DNA from: an uncultured Bacteroidota bacterium
GTDB taxonomy: Bacteria; Bacteroidota; Bacteroidia; Flavobacteriales; Flavobacteriaceae
Length of the DNA: 64,000 nt
Direction of reading: 5' to 3'
NCBI GenBank assembly: GCA_902557655.1
Contig: CACEAZ010000005.1
Coordinates: 17,859-81,858 of the forward strand
In this document: positions 1-8,731 of the stretch, in pieces
How the letters are laid out: each line of letters starts with the position of its first letter
Numbering within the stretch: position 1 is the stretch's first letter
The notes under the pieces: generated by a model
Told to the model about the DNA's origin: nothing
What the model saw: the letters and a program-made list of their open reading frames with translations, nothing else
The model's database searches: none
Program-made: the position numbers and the translations under genes

Positions 1-30
1 CCTTATCTTCGTCAAGTTAAATAATTTATC

Positions 31-1563
31 ATGAATATTGAAAACTCACTAAAAAAATTAGGCTTATCCAGCCACAATATTGGAACTTCAACAGGCAGTA
101 ATTATTTCAGCAACGGAGATTCAATTAGTAGCTACTCGCCAGTAGATGGAAAAGAAATTGGAACGGTTTCAACAACAACACATGAAGACTATAATAAGGT
201 TGTAGAAAGCGCCCAATCTGCTTTTAAGTATTGGAGAACTATTCCTGCTCCACAAAGAGGTGAAATTGTAAGACAATTTGGAAATAAGCTTAGAGAATTA
301 AAAGATCCACTTGGAGTTTTAGTTTCCTATGAAATGGGTAAAAGCTTTCAAGAAGGATTAGGTGAGGTTCAAGAAATGATTGATATATGTGATTTTGCTG
401 TTGGTCTTTCTAGACAATTACATGGATTAACCATGCATAGTGAAAGACCTGGCCATAGAATGTATGAGCAATATCATCCACTAGGGATTGTTGGTATCAT
501 TTCAGCATTTAATTTCCCTGTAGCTGTATGGTCTTGGAATACGGCACTTGCTTGGATATGTGGTGATGTATGTGTTTGGAAGCCCAGTGAAAAAACACCA
601 CTTTGCTCAGTTGCATGTCAAAAGATTATTGCAGATATATTAAAAGAAAATAATTTACCTGAAGGAATTTCATGTTTAATAAATGGTGATTATAAAGTTG
701 GAGAATACATGACCAAGGACAAAAGAATCCCACTTATTTCTGCAACTGGTTCAACGAGAATGGGTAAAATTGTTGCAAGTGAAGTAGGCGCTAGATTAGG
801 AAAATCATTATTAGAGCTTGGAGGAAACAATGCGATTATTGTCACACCGGACGCAGATGTTAAGATGACAGTGATGGGTGCAGTTTTTGGTGCGGTTGGT
901 ACTGCAGGTCAAAGATGCACCTCAACAAGAAGATTAATTATACATGAAGATATTTACAATGAAGTGCGTGATGCGGTTGTAAATGCATACAAACAAATTA
1001 AAATTGGAAATCCACTTGATCAATCAAATCATGTGGGACCTGTAATCGACAAATTAGCTGTTGATATGTATTCCAAGGCTTTGGATAAGGTAGTTGAGGA
1101 AGGTGGAAATATCATTGTTGAAGGTGGTGTTTTAGAAGGTGAAGGATATGAAAGTGGCTGTTATGTGAAACCTGCTATTGCTGAGGCAAAACCAGATTTT
1201 CACATTGTTCAAGAAGAAACTTTTGCACCAATTTTATACTTACTTAAGTATTCTGGACCGGTAACCAATGCAATTGAAATTCAAAATAATGTTACACAAG
1301 GATTGTCTTCAGCAATTATGACAAACAACCTTAAGGAAGCTGAGAAATTTCTTTCAGCTGCTGGTTCAGATTGTGGAATAGCTAATGTAAATATTGGTAC
1401 TTCAGGCGCTGAAATCGGCGGTGCATTTGGTGGTGAAAAAGATACTGGTGGTGGTAGAGAATCAGGTTCAGATGCTTGGAAAATCTACATGCGAAGACAA
1501 ACAAATACAATCAATTATACAGACGATCTTCCTCTAGCTCAGGGAATTAAATTTGATCTTTAA
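31..1563 (+). CDS. ALDH7-family aldehyde dehydrogenase (aminoadipate-semialdehyde / piperideine-6-carboxylate dehydrogenase type)
   Basis: The 510-aa product is a full-length NAD(P)-dependent aldehyde dehydrogenase. The general-base motif LELGGNNA places Glu near residue 262, and GQRCTSTRR places the catalytic Cys near residue 296. The GGNNA form and the C-terminal GGAFGGEKDTGGGRESGSDAW block are typical of the ALDH7/antiquitin branch, which oxidises alpha-aminoadipic semialdehyde in lysine catabolism; assignment to that substrate is by family resemblance. It is a soluble cytosolic enzyme with no signal peptide. The upstream region is cut by the window edge, so its promoter and operon are not visible. 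Its stop codon overlaps the convergent XRE regulator gene by 4 nt. Confidence 0.9.
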   Translation: MNIENSLKKLGLSSHNIGTSTGSNYFSNGDSISSYSPVDGKEIGTVSTTTHEDYNKVVESAQSAFKYWRTIPAPQRGEIVRQFGNKLRELKDPLGVLVSYEMGKSFQEGLGEVQEMIDICDFAVGLSRQLHGLTMHSERPGHRMYEQYHPLGIVGIISAFNFPVAVWSWNTALAWICGDVCVWKPSEKTPLCSVACQKIIADILKENNLPEGISCLINGDYKVGEYMTKDKRIPLISATGSTRMGKIVASEVGARLGKSLLELGGNNAIIVTPDADVKMTVMGAVFGAVGTAGQRCTSTRRLIIHEDIYNEVRDAVVNAYKQIKIGNPLDQSNHVGPVIDKLAVDMYSKALDKVVEEGGNIIVEGGVLEGEGYESGCYVKPAIAEAKPDFHIVQEETFAPILYLLKYSGPVTNAIEIQNNVTQGLSSAIMTNNLKEAEKFLSAAGSDCGIANVNIGTSGAEIGGAFGGEKDTGGGRESGSDAWKIYMRRQTNTINYTDDLPLAQGIKFDL

Positions 1564-1778
1564 TCGCTAGGAAGTTTAAACAAATCTTCCACTTTACAAC
1601 CAAGTGTTTTAGCAATCTTTAATGCCAATACAGTTGATGGAACATAAATGCCATTTTCAATCGCATTTATGCTTTTCCTTGAGACATTCGCACTCTCTGA
1701 AAGATCTTGCTGAGTTAACCCCGCAGATTTTCGAATTTCTTGAAGATTATTTAAAAGATTTTTGTGATTTCTACCCAA
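1560..1778 (-). CDS. Small XRE-family (Cro/CI-type) transcriptional regulator
   Basis: This 72-aa protein is almost entirely one helix-turn-helix domain. LTQQDLSESANVSRKSINAIENG is the classic HTH_3 pattern, followed by P..LALKIAKTLGCKVEDLF. There is no effector domain, so it is probably a simple DNA-binding repressor acting as a dimer. It is the last gene of a unit with two small membrane proteins, only 2 nt after the stop of the 129-aa gene. That unit's promoter lies within two 21-bp dyad sites, which makes autoregulation the simplest inference. Small XRE regulators of this type often sit beside membrane proteins of unknown function. The HTH assignment is firm; the target is inferred. Confidence 0.9.
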   Translation of the reverse strand: MGRNHKNLLNNLQEIRKSAGLTQQDLSESANVSRKSINAIENGIYVPSTVLALKIAKTLGCKVEDLFKLPSD

Positions 1779-1780
1779 AA

Positions 1781-2170
1781 CTATTTCTTTTCAAATTCAT
1801 CAACGGCATTAGTTAGTTCTTCACTAGTGTTTGGATAAAGGTATCCTGCAATCAAAGTTCCTACACCTATTGCTCCTACCAAAGCTCCAACACCTTTTAA
1901 TATACTTCCAAGTGCTATATAACCTAAGAAATAGAGACCAACACCAACAAATATTGTTATAACTCCATTTCTGCGATAATCTATTGGCTCATCTTTCCTT
2001 TCATCAACAATATGCAAAAGCTCCTCTAATTTATCTGGATCATCTATGTGTTTAGCAATCTCTAGGACAGTTTGTCTCTTATGTTTTGCGTCATGATATA
2101 GCCAAAGAAATACAGCTATTGGGACAATTATCCCTGTTAGTATTCCTAATATTGGTATTATATTTTCCAT
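1781..2170 (-). CDS. Small membrane protein, DUF6249-like
   Basis: The 129-aa product has a hydrophobic N-terminal segment (about residues 5-25), a charged cytosolic-looking stretch containing an IAKHIDDPDKLEELL helix (about 35-62), and two further membrane segments (about 69-112). It ends in a short polar tail with a YLYPN motif. It is clearly paralogous to the next gene upstream (157 aa): both share I.K...DP..L..LL, then YRR.G..T.F.G.GL, then IAGY.YPN. The arrangement resembles the DUF6249 family, which is my best guess from memory. Function is unknown. It lies between its paralogue and an XRE regulator in one minus-strand unit. Confidence 0.75.
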   Translation of the reverse strand: MENIIPILGILTGIIVPIAVFLWLYHDAKHKRQTVLEIAKHIDDPDKLEELLHIVDERKDEPIDYRRNGVITIFVGVGLYFLGYIALGSILKGVGALVGAIGVGTLIAGYLYPNTSEELTNAVDEFEKK

Positions 2171-2179
2171 AATTAAAAT

Positions 2180-2653
2180 TTATTTTTTTTCGTAGCTTTC
2201 AACTGTGTCGGTTATTTCATCAGGTTGATTTGGATATACATACCCTGCAATCATTTGGCCAAAACCTATAAACATTACGAGTAATCCAACTCCAAATAAT
2301 ACATCTAGACTAAGACCATATTCACCCAAAGCGGCAAGACCGATACCTGTGAAAAGGGTAACTAAGCCAGTTCTTCTCAAATCTTTATTCGATTTTTGAC
2401 TCTCTTTAAAAGACTTTAAAAGATCTTTTATTTCATCAGGATCTTTTACATTTTTAGAAATTTCGATTAAAGCATCGTATTTGTATTTCTTTTGTTTTGA
2501 TTCATAAACGAAAACAATTAAAACGATAAATACAGGTAAAAGTATTCCTATAATAGGAATTAATAGTGCCATTTCCCCCACATCAAATAGGTCAATCTGA
2601 AGAGGCGATATTGAATTCATAAATTCTAAGGCTTGATATTGAATAGTAAACAT
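2180..2653 (-). CDS. Small membrane protein, paralogue of the adjacent DUF6249-like protein
   Basis: The 157-aa product has the same plan as its downstream neighbour: an N-terminal membrane helix (about 28-50), a charged helix with the pattern NVKDPDEIKDLLKSF, two C-terminal membrane helices and a YVYPN motif. It is about 28 residues longer at the N terminus. An internal Met (MALLIPIIG) would align with the shorter paralogue, so the start is uncertain. I keep the upstream ATG because it lies about 20 nt beyond the expected transcription start of the promoter at 2682-2713. It is the first gene of the three-gene unit ending with the XRE regulator. Function is unknown. Confidence 0.75.
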   Translation of the reverse strand: MFTIQYQALEFMNSISPLQIDLFDVGEMALLIPIIGILLPVFIVLIVFVYESKQKKYKYDALIEISKNVKDPDEIKDLLKSFKESQKSNKDLRRTGLVTLFTGIGLAALGEYGLSLDVLFGVGLLVMFIGFGQMIAGYVYPNQPDEITDTVESYEKK

Positions 2654-2672
2654 AATATTGTAATTTTTTTTT

Positions 2673-2693
2673 AATGTAACGCAAACGTAACAT
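2673..2693. promoter_or_regulatory. Operator-like dyad site 1
   Basis: AATGTAACGCAAACGTAACAT is an imperfect palindrome with half-sites (A)TGTAAC/GTAACAT. The same sequence, inverted, recurs at 2702-2722. It overlaps the -7 element. This looks like a binding site for the XRE protein encoded at the end of the unit; binding is inferred. Confidence 0.6.
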
Positions 2694-2713
2694 TTTAATT
2701 TATGTTACGCAAA
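2682..2713 (-). promoter_or_regulatory. Promoter of the DUF6249-like/XRE unit
   Basis: Read on the minus strand, a TTTG -33 element and TACGTTTG (-7, matching TAnnTTTG) are separated by exactly 20 nt, within the spacing known for the primary sigma factor of Bacteroidota. The predicted start is about 20 nt before the ATG at 2653. Each element lies inside one of the two 21-bp dyad sites. Confidence 0.65.
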
Positions 2714-2722
2714 GGTTACATT
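2702..2722. promoter_or_regulatory. Operator-like dyad site 2
   Basis: ATGTTACGCAAAGGTTACATT is the inverted counterpart of the site at 2673-2693. Its reverse complement matches AATGTAAC-NNNNN-CGTAACAT, with differences confined to the central bases. The two site centres are 29 bp apart (about three helical turns). It overlaps the -33 element. Confidence 0.6.
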
Positions 2723-2733
2723 AAAAAAATTTG

Positions 2734-3354
2734 TTAAATTTTTTCTTTCATTAATTTATAGTAATCTGAAATGGATTTTTTTTCCTTATTTGGATAACTT
2801 GTCTGATTATAATTAACTTTGTAACCAACAGCTAAGTCAATAGCATTCATTACTAAGTCTGTTTCAAATGTTTCTTCTCGACTTTTTACTAGTTTCATAA
2901 AACCTCCATAGTTTAGAGACTGTTTAAGTTTTTTTGTAACAATAGATTTTGTTTTTTTATCATATTTTGACTTCCTAGTTTTATCTTTCATTTTAAAGCA
3001 AATCCTATCATTAAAATCAATAAAAAGGATAAAATTTGAACAAATTATTCTATCGTATTTATCTTTCTTGTGTGCTGTAACATGAGCCATATGTTTAATT
3101 TCACTCCAAGTTTTGGTTTTTTTATATATAGGTAAGAAAAAAAATGTTTTTGAAATGCCTCTTCCGTCCGCGGTATATTTTTTTAGACCTAATATTAAGC
3201 AGATTATTGATATCACAATAAATACATTTATATCGTAATCAAACCTTTCAAAAAAATTATATTTTTCACTTACTCCCATATAATATAACCCAGAAAAAAC
3301 CAGGAAAACAATTAATTCAATAGGCTCGTATAATTTTATATTTCTTTCTAACAT
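2734..3354 (-). CDS. Hypothetical membrane protein with a lysine-rich cytosolic part
   Basis: I do not recognise this 206-aa protein. Two hydrophobic segments near the N terminus (about 12-27 and 41-57) suggest a membrane hairpin. The remaining 145 residues are soluble and very lysine-rich. A stretch from about 65 to 120 (GISKTFFFLP...TWSEIKHM...FILFIDFNDRICFKMK) has the alternating strand pattern of small bacterial PH-like domains that follow a membrane hairpin, but this is a weak inference. Its ATG directly abuts the stop codon of the upstream SDR gene, so the two are probably cotranscribed. The dual dyad-site promoter lies just downstream of it. Confidence 0.6.
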   Translation of the reverse strand: MLERNIKLYEPIELIVFLVFSGLYYMGVSEKYNFFERFDYDINVFIVISIICLILGLKKYTADGRGISKTFFFLPIYKKTKTWSEIKHMAHVTAHKKDKYDRIICSNFILFIDFNDRICFKMKDKTRKSKYDKKTKSIVTKKLKQSLNYGGFMKLVKSREETFETDLVMNAIDLAVGYKVNYNQTSYPNKEKKSISDYYKLMKEKI

Positions 3355-4104
3355 TTAATTTTTATTTATGATTGAACTGGTTGCTTGCGCTTGAGGCAGT
3401 ACCAAAATATCAGCAATATTAATGTGGTTTGGTCTATTTATCACAAATTCTATAATATCAGCAATATCTTTTGCCTCAAGAGCTTTGTAACCTTGATAAA
3501 CTTTTTCTGCAAGTTCATTATCCCCTTTAAAACGTACATTTGAAAAGTCTGTTTCTACAAGCCCAGGGTTGATTTCGGACACTTTAATTCCTGTTTTATT
3601 CAGATCAATCCTCATAGCCTTGGAAATAGCATTTACTGCATGTTTTGTAGCGCAGTAAATATTGCCCTTTTCATAAACCTCTCTTCCTGCAAGGGAACCA
3701 ATATTAATTATATGCCCACTTTGTTTTTCAATCATTTTTGGAATTACTACTCGAGATACATAAAGTAAACCTTTCACATTACTATCAATCATATTATCCC
3801 AATCATCGAGTGAACCCTCTTGAATTTTATCGAGTCCATGTGCATTGCCAGCATTGTTTATAAGAATGTCAATAGAGCTAAATTCCTTCGGAATATTCTC
3901 TAAAACTTTATTTACTTCCTTTTTTTCGGAAACATCAAATCGGAGAGTTAAGACATTTGTAATTTTAGAAATTTCATTTGAAATCTCATCTAATTTATGC
4001 TGTCTCCTTCCACATAAAATCAACTGATTTTTTTCATTTGCAAACTTTTTAGCAGTTGCTAATCCAATTCCGCTTGTTGCCCCTGTAATTAGTATAGTTT
4101 TCAA
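3355..4104 (-). CDS. SDR-family NAD(P)-dependent oxidoreductase (YdfG-like)
   Basis: The 249-aa protein is a classical short-chain dehydrogenase/reductase. It shows the cofactor motif TGATSGIG (residues 7-14), NNAG near 87, the catalytic Ser in IGSLAGREVYEKG, and Tyr/Lys in YCATK. The PG.V.T.F segment after the active site is also present. CGRR after the second strand favours NADP(H). Overall similarity is to the YdfG type, which oxidises L-allo-threonine, serine or 3-hydroxy acids; the substrate is not provable here. It heads the minus-strand block and is divergent from the Bat operon. Confidence 0.88.
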   Translation of the reverse strand: MKTILITGATSGIGLATAKKFANEKNQLILCGRRQHKLDEISNEISKITNVLTLRFDVSEKKEVNKVLENIPKEFSSIDILINNAGNAHGLDKIQEGSLDDWDNMIDSNVKGLLYVSRVVIPKMIEKQSGHIINIGSLAGREVYEKGNIYCATKHAVNAISKAMRIDLNKTGIKVSEINPGLVETDFSNVRFKGDNELAEKVYQGYKALEAKDIADIIEFVINRPNHINIADILVLPQAQATSSIINKN

Positions 4105-4140
4105 GTCTTTAATTTTAAGTTGTTTAAAATGTTAATATTT

Positions 4141-4164
4141 GGTTAAAAATGCTCTTTTTTAACC
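4141..4164. promoter_or_regulatory. Inverted repeat between SDR gene and Bat operon
   Basis: GGTTAAAAA and TTTTTAACC form a 9-bp perfect inverted repeat around a 6-nt spacer, in the 134-bp gap between the divergent SDR gene and moxR. It could be an operator or an RNA hairpin. No exact TAnnTTTG promoter element was found for moxR, although TCATTTTG near 4197 is one mismatch away. Confidence 0.35.
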
Positions 4165-4238
4165 TAATGTTAACAGAGATATATGTTATGTTTTATCATT
4201 TTGCGTAACCAATTTTAAAGTTATAATAATTTTTAGTC

Positions 4239-5234
4239 ATGGAAAATAAAGTTGATATAAAGAAAATTAATGAAAAAATAGAGAAGGAAAGCGCCTTCAT
4301 AGATTTGTTGAGATCAGAGATGAATAAAGTCATCGTTGGTCAAAAAAATATGGTTGATAAACTTCTAATAGGTCTTCTAGGTAAAGGTCATATTTTACTT
4401 GAAGGGGTTCCCGGATTAGCAAAGACCCTTGCAATTAATACATTATCCAAAGCGATTAGTGGAAGTTTTAGTAGAATTCAATTTACCCCAGATCTTCTTC
4501 CTGCTGATGTAGTTGGAACTCAGCTTTACAATGTGAAACAATCAAAATTCTCTGTAAAGAAAGGACCTGTTTTTGCAAATTTTGTTCTTGCGGACGAAAT
4601 AAATAGAGCACCGGCTAAAGTTCAATCAGCATTATTAGAAGCAATGCAAGAAAAGCAGGTAACTATTGGAGAAGAAACATTTAAGTTAGAAGAACCGTTT
4701 CTTGTAATGGCAACTCAAAACCCGATTGATCAGGAAGGAACTTATCCTCTTCCGGAAGCTCAGGTTGATAGATTTATGTTAAAAACAGTGATAAATTATC
4801 CAGAGATGGATGATGAAAAGTTAATTATGAGAGCAAATCTGGAAAATACTTCTAGTAAAGTAAAGCCAGTTGTGACACTTAAAAAAATTATGACTGCGCA
4901 AAAAGTTGTAAGAGAAGTTTATATGGATGAAAAAATTGAATCATACATACTCGATATAATTTTTGCCACTAGATTTCCTGAAAAATATAATTTATCAGAA
5001 TTAAAACCATTAATATCTTTTGGTGCTTCTCCAAGAGGTAGTATCAATTTAGCTTTGGCTGCGAAATGTTACGCATTTATCAACAGAAGAGGATTTGTAA
5101 TTCCTGATGATGTAAGAGCAGTGGTATTTGATGTTTTACAACATAGAATAGGGATTTCTTATGAAGCAGAAGCAGAAAATATGTCTTCGGTTGATATTAT
5201 CACAAAAATTGTAAATGAAATAGCAGTTCCATAA
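4239..5234 (+). CDS. MoxR-family AAA+ ATPase of the Bat operon
   Basis: The 331-aa protein is a MoxR-type AAA+ ATPase. It has the Walker A variant EGVPGLAKT (about 55-63), a Walker B/signature block FVLADEINRAPAKVQSALLE (about 115-134), sensor-1 MATQNP, and arginine motifs DRF and SPRG. MoxR ATPases act as chaperones that help mature or activate partners carrying von Willebrand A domains. Here those partners are directly downstream (DUF58, BatA, BatB). It is the first gene of a nine-gene operon, followed 10 nt later by the DUF58 gene. Confidence 0.95.
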   Translation: MENKVDIKKINEKIEKESAFIDLLRSEMNKVIVGQKNMVDKLLIGLLGKGHILLEGVPGLAKTLAINTLSKAISGSFSRIQFTPDLLPADVVGTQLYNVKQSKFSVKKGPVFANFVLADEINRAPAKVQSALLEAMQEKQVTIGEETFKLEEPFLVMATQNPIDQEGTYPLPEAQVDRFMLKTVINYPEMDDEKLIMRANLENTSSKVKPVVTLKKIMTAQKVVREVYMDEKIESYILDIIFATRFPEKYNLSELKPLISFGASPRGSINLALAAKCYAFINRRGFVIPDDVRAVVFDVLQHRIGISYEAEAENMSSVDIITKIVNEIAVP

Positions 5235-5244
5235 ACTTTTTACA

Positions 5245-6108
5245 ATGGAAACAAAAGACCTTCTAAAAAAAGTCAGAAAAATTGAAATCAAAACCAAAAG
5301 ATTGTCTGATCACATCTTTGGTGGTGAGTACCAATCTACATTCAAGGGTAGAGGTATGGCTTTTAGTGAGGTTAGACAATATCAATTTGGAGATGATGTT
5401 AGAGCTATTGACTGGAATGTAACAGCTAGATATAACGACACCTTTATAAAAGTATTCGAGGAGGAGAGAGAGTTAACAATGATGTTGATCATTGATATTT
5501 CTGGGTCTAATTTTTTTGGATCTAGCTCCGTTTTTAAAAACGAATATGTAACTGAGTTAGCGGCAACTTTAGCATTTTCAGCTACTAAAAACAATGACAA
5601 AGTTGGTTTAATACTATTCTCTGATATTGTTGAATTATATATTCCTCCAAAAAAAGGAAAATCTCATGTTTTGAGAATAATTAGAGAATTATTAGAATTT
5701 AAATCGAAGAGTAAAAAAACTAATATTAATGTTCCATTAAAGTTTGTATCAAATATTTTAAAAAACAGATCCATTGCATTTATAATTTCAGATTTTATTT
5801 CTATGGATTACTCTAATTCATTAAAAATATTTTCTTCTAGACATGATGTAACTGGGATTAGAATATATGATAAAAGCGAAGAAATTATACCAAACTTAGG
5901 AGTCATTGATATAAATGATAATGAGACGGGAAAACGTACGACAGTAAATACCAGCTCAAAAAATGTTAGAAAAAAGTATTCTGAATATTATAAATCTAAA
6001 AGAAGTGAATTTGTAGATTATTTTAAAAGGTCAGGTTCAGGTATTATTGAATGTAATACACAAGATGATTATCAAAAAAAATTATTAAAATATTTCAAGA
6101 GTCGATGA
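5245..6108 (+). CDS. DUF58 domain protein of the Bat operon
   Basis: The 287-aa protein shows the DUF58 hallmark motif: YQFGDDVRAIDWNVTAR (about 46-62). A von Willebrand A-like fold follows, with a MIDAS-type DISGSN (about 88-93), FSATKNNDKVGLILFSD and a C-terminal FKRSGSGIIECNTQDD segment. DUF58 proteins are constant partners of MoxR ATPases. There is no signal peptide or membrane segment, so it should be cytosolic. Its stop overlaps the start of the next gene by 4 nt (ATGA), implying translational coupling. Confidence 0.93.
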   Translation: METKDLLKKVRKIEIKTKRLSDHIFGGEYQSTFKGRGMAFSEVRQYQFGDDVRAIDWNVTARYNDTFIKVFEEERELTMMLIIDISGSNFFGSSSVFKNEYVTELAATLAFSATKNNDKVGLILFSDIVELYIPPKKGKSHVLRIIRELLEFKSKSKKTNINVPLKFVSNILKNRSIAFIISDFISMDYSNSLKIFSSRHDVTGIRIYDKSEEIIPNLGVIDINDNETGKRTTVNTSSKNVRKKYSEYYKSKRSEFVDYFKRSGSGIIECNTQDDYQKKLLKYFKSR

Positions 6109-7736
6109 AACTATTTCTAAATATTTTCATTTTCTGTATTGTTTTTTTACAAAGCATTACAATCAATTCACAAAGTGTAACTGCCTCTGTTGAATCAGAT
6201 TCAATATTAATTGGAAAAGAACTTAACTATACAATTGATGTCAATGCGGAAAAAGTGGAAAATATTATTTTTCCTGATTCAACTTCCTTTGTTCCTTTCG
6301 AATTAATTTCAGAAACAAAAGTTGATACATTAAAGCAAGATAACGGATTTCGATTCTCAAAGAAATATGGGATTACCTCTTTTGATGAAGGAGATTTTAT
6401 TATTCCCAAAATAAAGATTCAAATTGGAGATAAATTATTTTCAACTGACTCAAAAAAAATCACTGTTAATTTAGTTGAAGTTGATACTAGTAAGCAAGGT
6501 CTTTATGATATCAAACCAGCATTTGATAAGTTTTCTTCTATTGAAATTTTAAAACTCAGTTTAAAGAATAACTATCCTGTTATTTTATTCATGATTTTTT
6601 TAGTTCTTACACTGTTTTATTTCAGATCAAAAATTATTGAATTTTTCAACCCCTTGTTAAATATTAAACCTACACTAAGACCAATTGAATTAATTAAAAA
6701 GAGACTAAGCGATTTAGAAAAAATTAAAATTGATTCGGGTGCTGAGATAAAGTTTTTTTACTCTGAGTTAACATTTGCACTAAGGAGTTTCTTTGAAAAA
6801 GAAGTATATGATAAGGCTTTGGAAAGCACCACTTTCGAGTTGATTTTAAAACTAAATAATCTTAGTGAAATAAAATCTTTTGCTATTACTAAGGATTCTT
6901 TAAACAAAATTGAAGATATTTTTAAAAGAGCAGACTTGGTAAAATTTGCAAAATATTTACCAGAAAAAAGTGTGATTAAAAATGATTTAAAGACAATTAA
7001 TGAAGAGGTTAAACTTTTTTCAGCTATACTTCCCGACCCCACAGAGGAAGAAAAATTAAAAAACTTAAATTATCAAAAACAGGCCGAAAAGAAATTAAGA
7101 AATGAGAGATTAAAAATAGTTTCAATATCTACGGCATCCTTACTTATTATCTTATTTGTATTCTCCGGATTTCTAAACGGATTTCAATATACTATTGACA
7201 AAATAACATTTAATGAAAATTTAAAATTACTCAATAAGATTTGGATAAAATCTGAGTATGGTTCCCCTGGCATATTTACCGAAACTCCAGATGCTCTGTT
7301 AAGAATAAACAGTGAGAATGAATTTTTGTATGATGATTTTAGCCTTGACTCTCAATTTTATTTTTCTAATTCAAATCAATCTATTGAATTTTTTATTTCC
7401 AATTATTCTTCAGATTCAAAGATTAAACCGGAAAATTTTCAATCAATTTTAGATTCAATTTTAGATGATTTAGAAAGTAGAGGTCTTCAAAATATGCTTG
7501 TAATGTATAACGAATTTGAAACTAAAAATAAAGCAAAAGGCCTGCTTATTTCAGGAACTTCAGATTTCAAAATAAGTGATAAAAAGTTTAAGTCAGGAGA
7601 TTATAATGTGATTGGTTTTTTAACAGAAACTGGTTTTAAAACCATAATTCTTTTAACTCACGAAACAAGATACATGGATAAGATTAAAGAAAGAATTGTA
7701 AGCTCAATTGAAGTATTAAAAGAAAAGAAAAAATGA
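6105..7736 (+). CDS. BatD-like exported membrane protein in the Bat operon
   Basis: The 543-aa product has a signal peptide (about 1-22) and a BatD-like beta-rich extracytoplasmic domain (about 23-135, with V.A.VESDSILIGKELNYTI). A membrane helix (about 155-172), a charged helical region and a second membrane helix (about 345-362) follow. The C-terminal domain of about 180 residues has no motif I recognise. The N-terminal half resembles a short version of BatD encoded further downstream. Position between DUF58 and batA is common in Flavobacteriia. It overlaps both neighbours by 4 nt. A role in assembling the Bat complex is inferred from context only. Confidence 0.75.
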   Translation: MKLFLNIFIFCIVFLQSITINSQSVTASVESDSILIGKELNYTIDVNAEKVENIIFPDSTSFVPFELISETKVDTLKQDNGFRFSKKYGITSFDEGDFIIPKIKIQIGDKLFSTDSKKITVNLVEVDTSKQGLYDIKPAFDKFSSIEILKLSLKNNYPVILFMIFLVLTLFYFRSKIIEFFNPLLNIKPTLRPIELIKKRLSDLEKIKIDSGAEIKFFYSELTFALRSFFEKEVYDKALESTTFELILKLNNLSEIKSFAITKDSLNKIEDIFKRADLVKFAKYLPEKSVIKNDLKTINEEVKLFSAILPDPTEEEKLKNLNYQKQAEKKLRNERLKIVSISTASLLIILFVFSGFLNGFQYTIDKITFNENLKLLNKIWIKSEYGSPGIFTETPDALLRINSENEFLYDDFSLDSQFYFSNSNQSIEFFISNYSSDSKIKPENFQSILDSILDDLESRGLQNMLVMYNEFETKNKAKGLLISGTSDFKISDKKFKSGDYNVIGFLTETGFKTIILLTHETRYMDKIKERIVSSIEVLKEKKK

Positions 7737-8731
7737 ATTTAGAGTTCTTAAATCCTGAGTACTTTATTTTCTTGGTAATTATACCAATAATAATCGTATG
7801 GAATTATTTTAACATTGATAAATTAACAAATTCTATCAAATTTTCTAATTCAGAAGCGTTTGGTGAATCTGGTAATTTCTATTCAAAACTAAAATCGATT
7901 TTAAAATATTTGAGATTGATTTCAATAATCCTGATCGTTACGGCCTTGGCGAGACCACAAGTCATCGATACCTCAACAAGAGTAAAAACAAACAGTGGAA
8001 TTGACATAATTATGGCAATAGATGTGTCTGCAAGTATGTTAGCCAAAGATTTAAAACCAAACAGATTAGATGCTTTAAAAAATGTTGCTGAGGAATTTAT
8101 AAAAAATAGAATTTCAGATAGGATAGGACTAGTTGAATATGCTGGGGAAAGTTATACAAAAACCCCGCTTACCACTGATAAGGGTGTAACTTTAAGATCA
8201 CTCAAAGACATTAAATATAATAATATTATTGAAGGAGGAACTGCTATTGGGATGGGTCTTGCTACGTCTGTAAATAGGATAAAAGATAGTAAGGCTAAAA
8301 GTAAGGTAATTATTCTTTTGACCGATGGAGTAAATAATGCAGGATTCATTGATCCTATGACTGCAGCTGAGTTAGCAACAGAATTTCAGATTAAAATATA
8401 TTCCATTGGATTAGGAACTAATGGTCTCGCATTATCACCTGTTGGAATTGATTCAAGAGGAAAATTTAATTATGCAAATGTTCAGGTAGAAATTGACGAA
8501 AAGTTACTTACTCAAATTTCTGAAATGACAGGCGGAAAATATTTTAGAGCGACCGATAATGACAGATTAAAAGAAATATATTCAGATATTGACGAGTTAG
8601 AAAAATCCGAAATCGAAGAGTTTAAATATTATTCTGTAGATGAAAAATATAGATATTTTCTCCTCCCTGCAATCATATTAATCGCATTTGAGATAATAAT
8701 GAAATTAACAATATTAAGAAGTTTTATATAA
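7733..8731 (+). CDS. batA: BatA, von Willebrand factor A domain membrane protein
   Basis: The 332-aa protein has N-terminal membrane segments (about 10-24 and 55-73), a vWA domain and a C-terminal membrane helix near 305-325. The MIDAS motif DVSASM begins near residue 97, the second metal-site Thr lies in LTTDKG, and LLTDGVNNAG completes the site. The order matches BatA of the Bacteroides aerotolerance operon, where Bat proteins form membrane complexes linked to oxidative or envelope stress. The stop overlaps the batB start by one nucleotide (TAATG). Confidence 0.9.
   Translation: MNLEFLNPEYFIFLVIIPIIIVWNYFNIDKLTNSIKFSNSEAFGESGNFYSKLKSILKYLRLISIILIVTALARPQVIDTSTRVKTNSGIDIIMAIDVSASMLAKDLKPNRLDALKNVAEEFIKNRISDRIGLVEYAGESYTKTPLTTDKGVTLRSLKDIKYNNIIEGGTAIGMGLATSVNRIKDSKAKSKVIILLTDGVNNAGFIDPMTAAELATEFQIKIYSIGLGTNGLALSPVGIDSRGKFNYANVQVEIDEKLLTQISEMTGGKYFRATDNDRLKEIYSDIDELEKSEIEEFKYYSVDEKYRYFLLPAIILIAFEIIMKLTILRSFI

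Noticed and set aside
1-30. Possible end of an upstream gene
   Set aside because: Thirty bases are too few to establish a reading frame or function.
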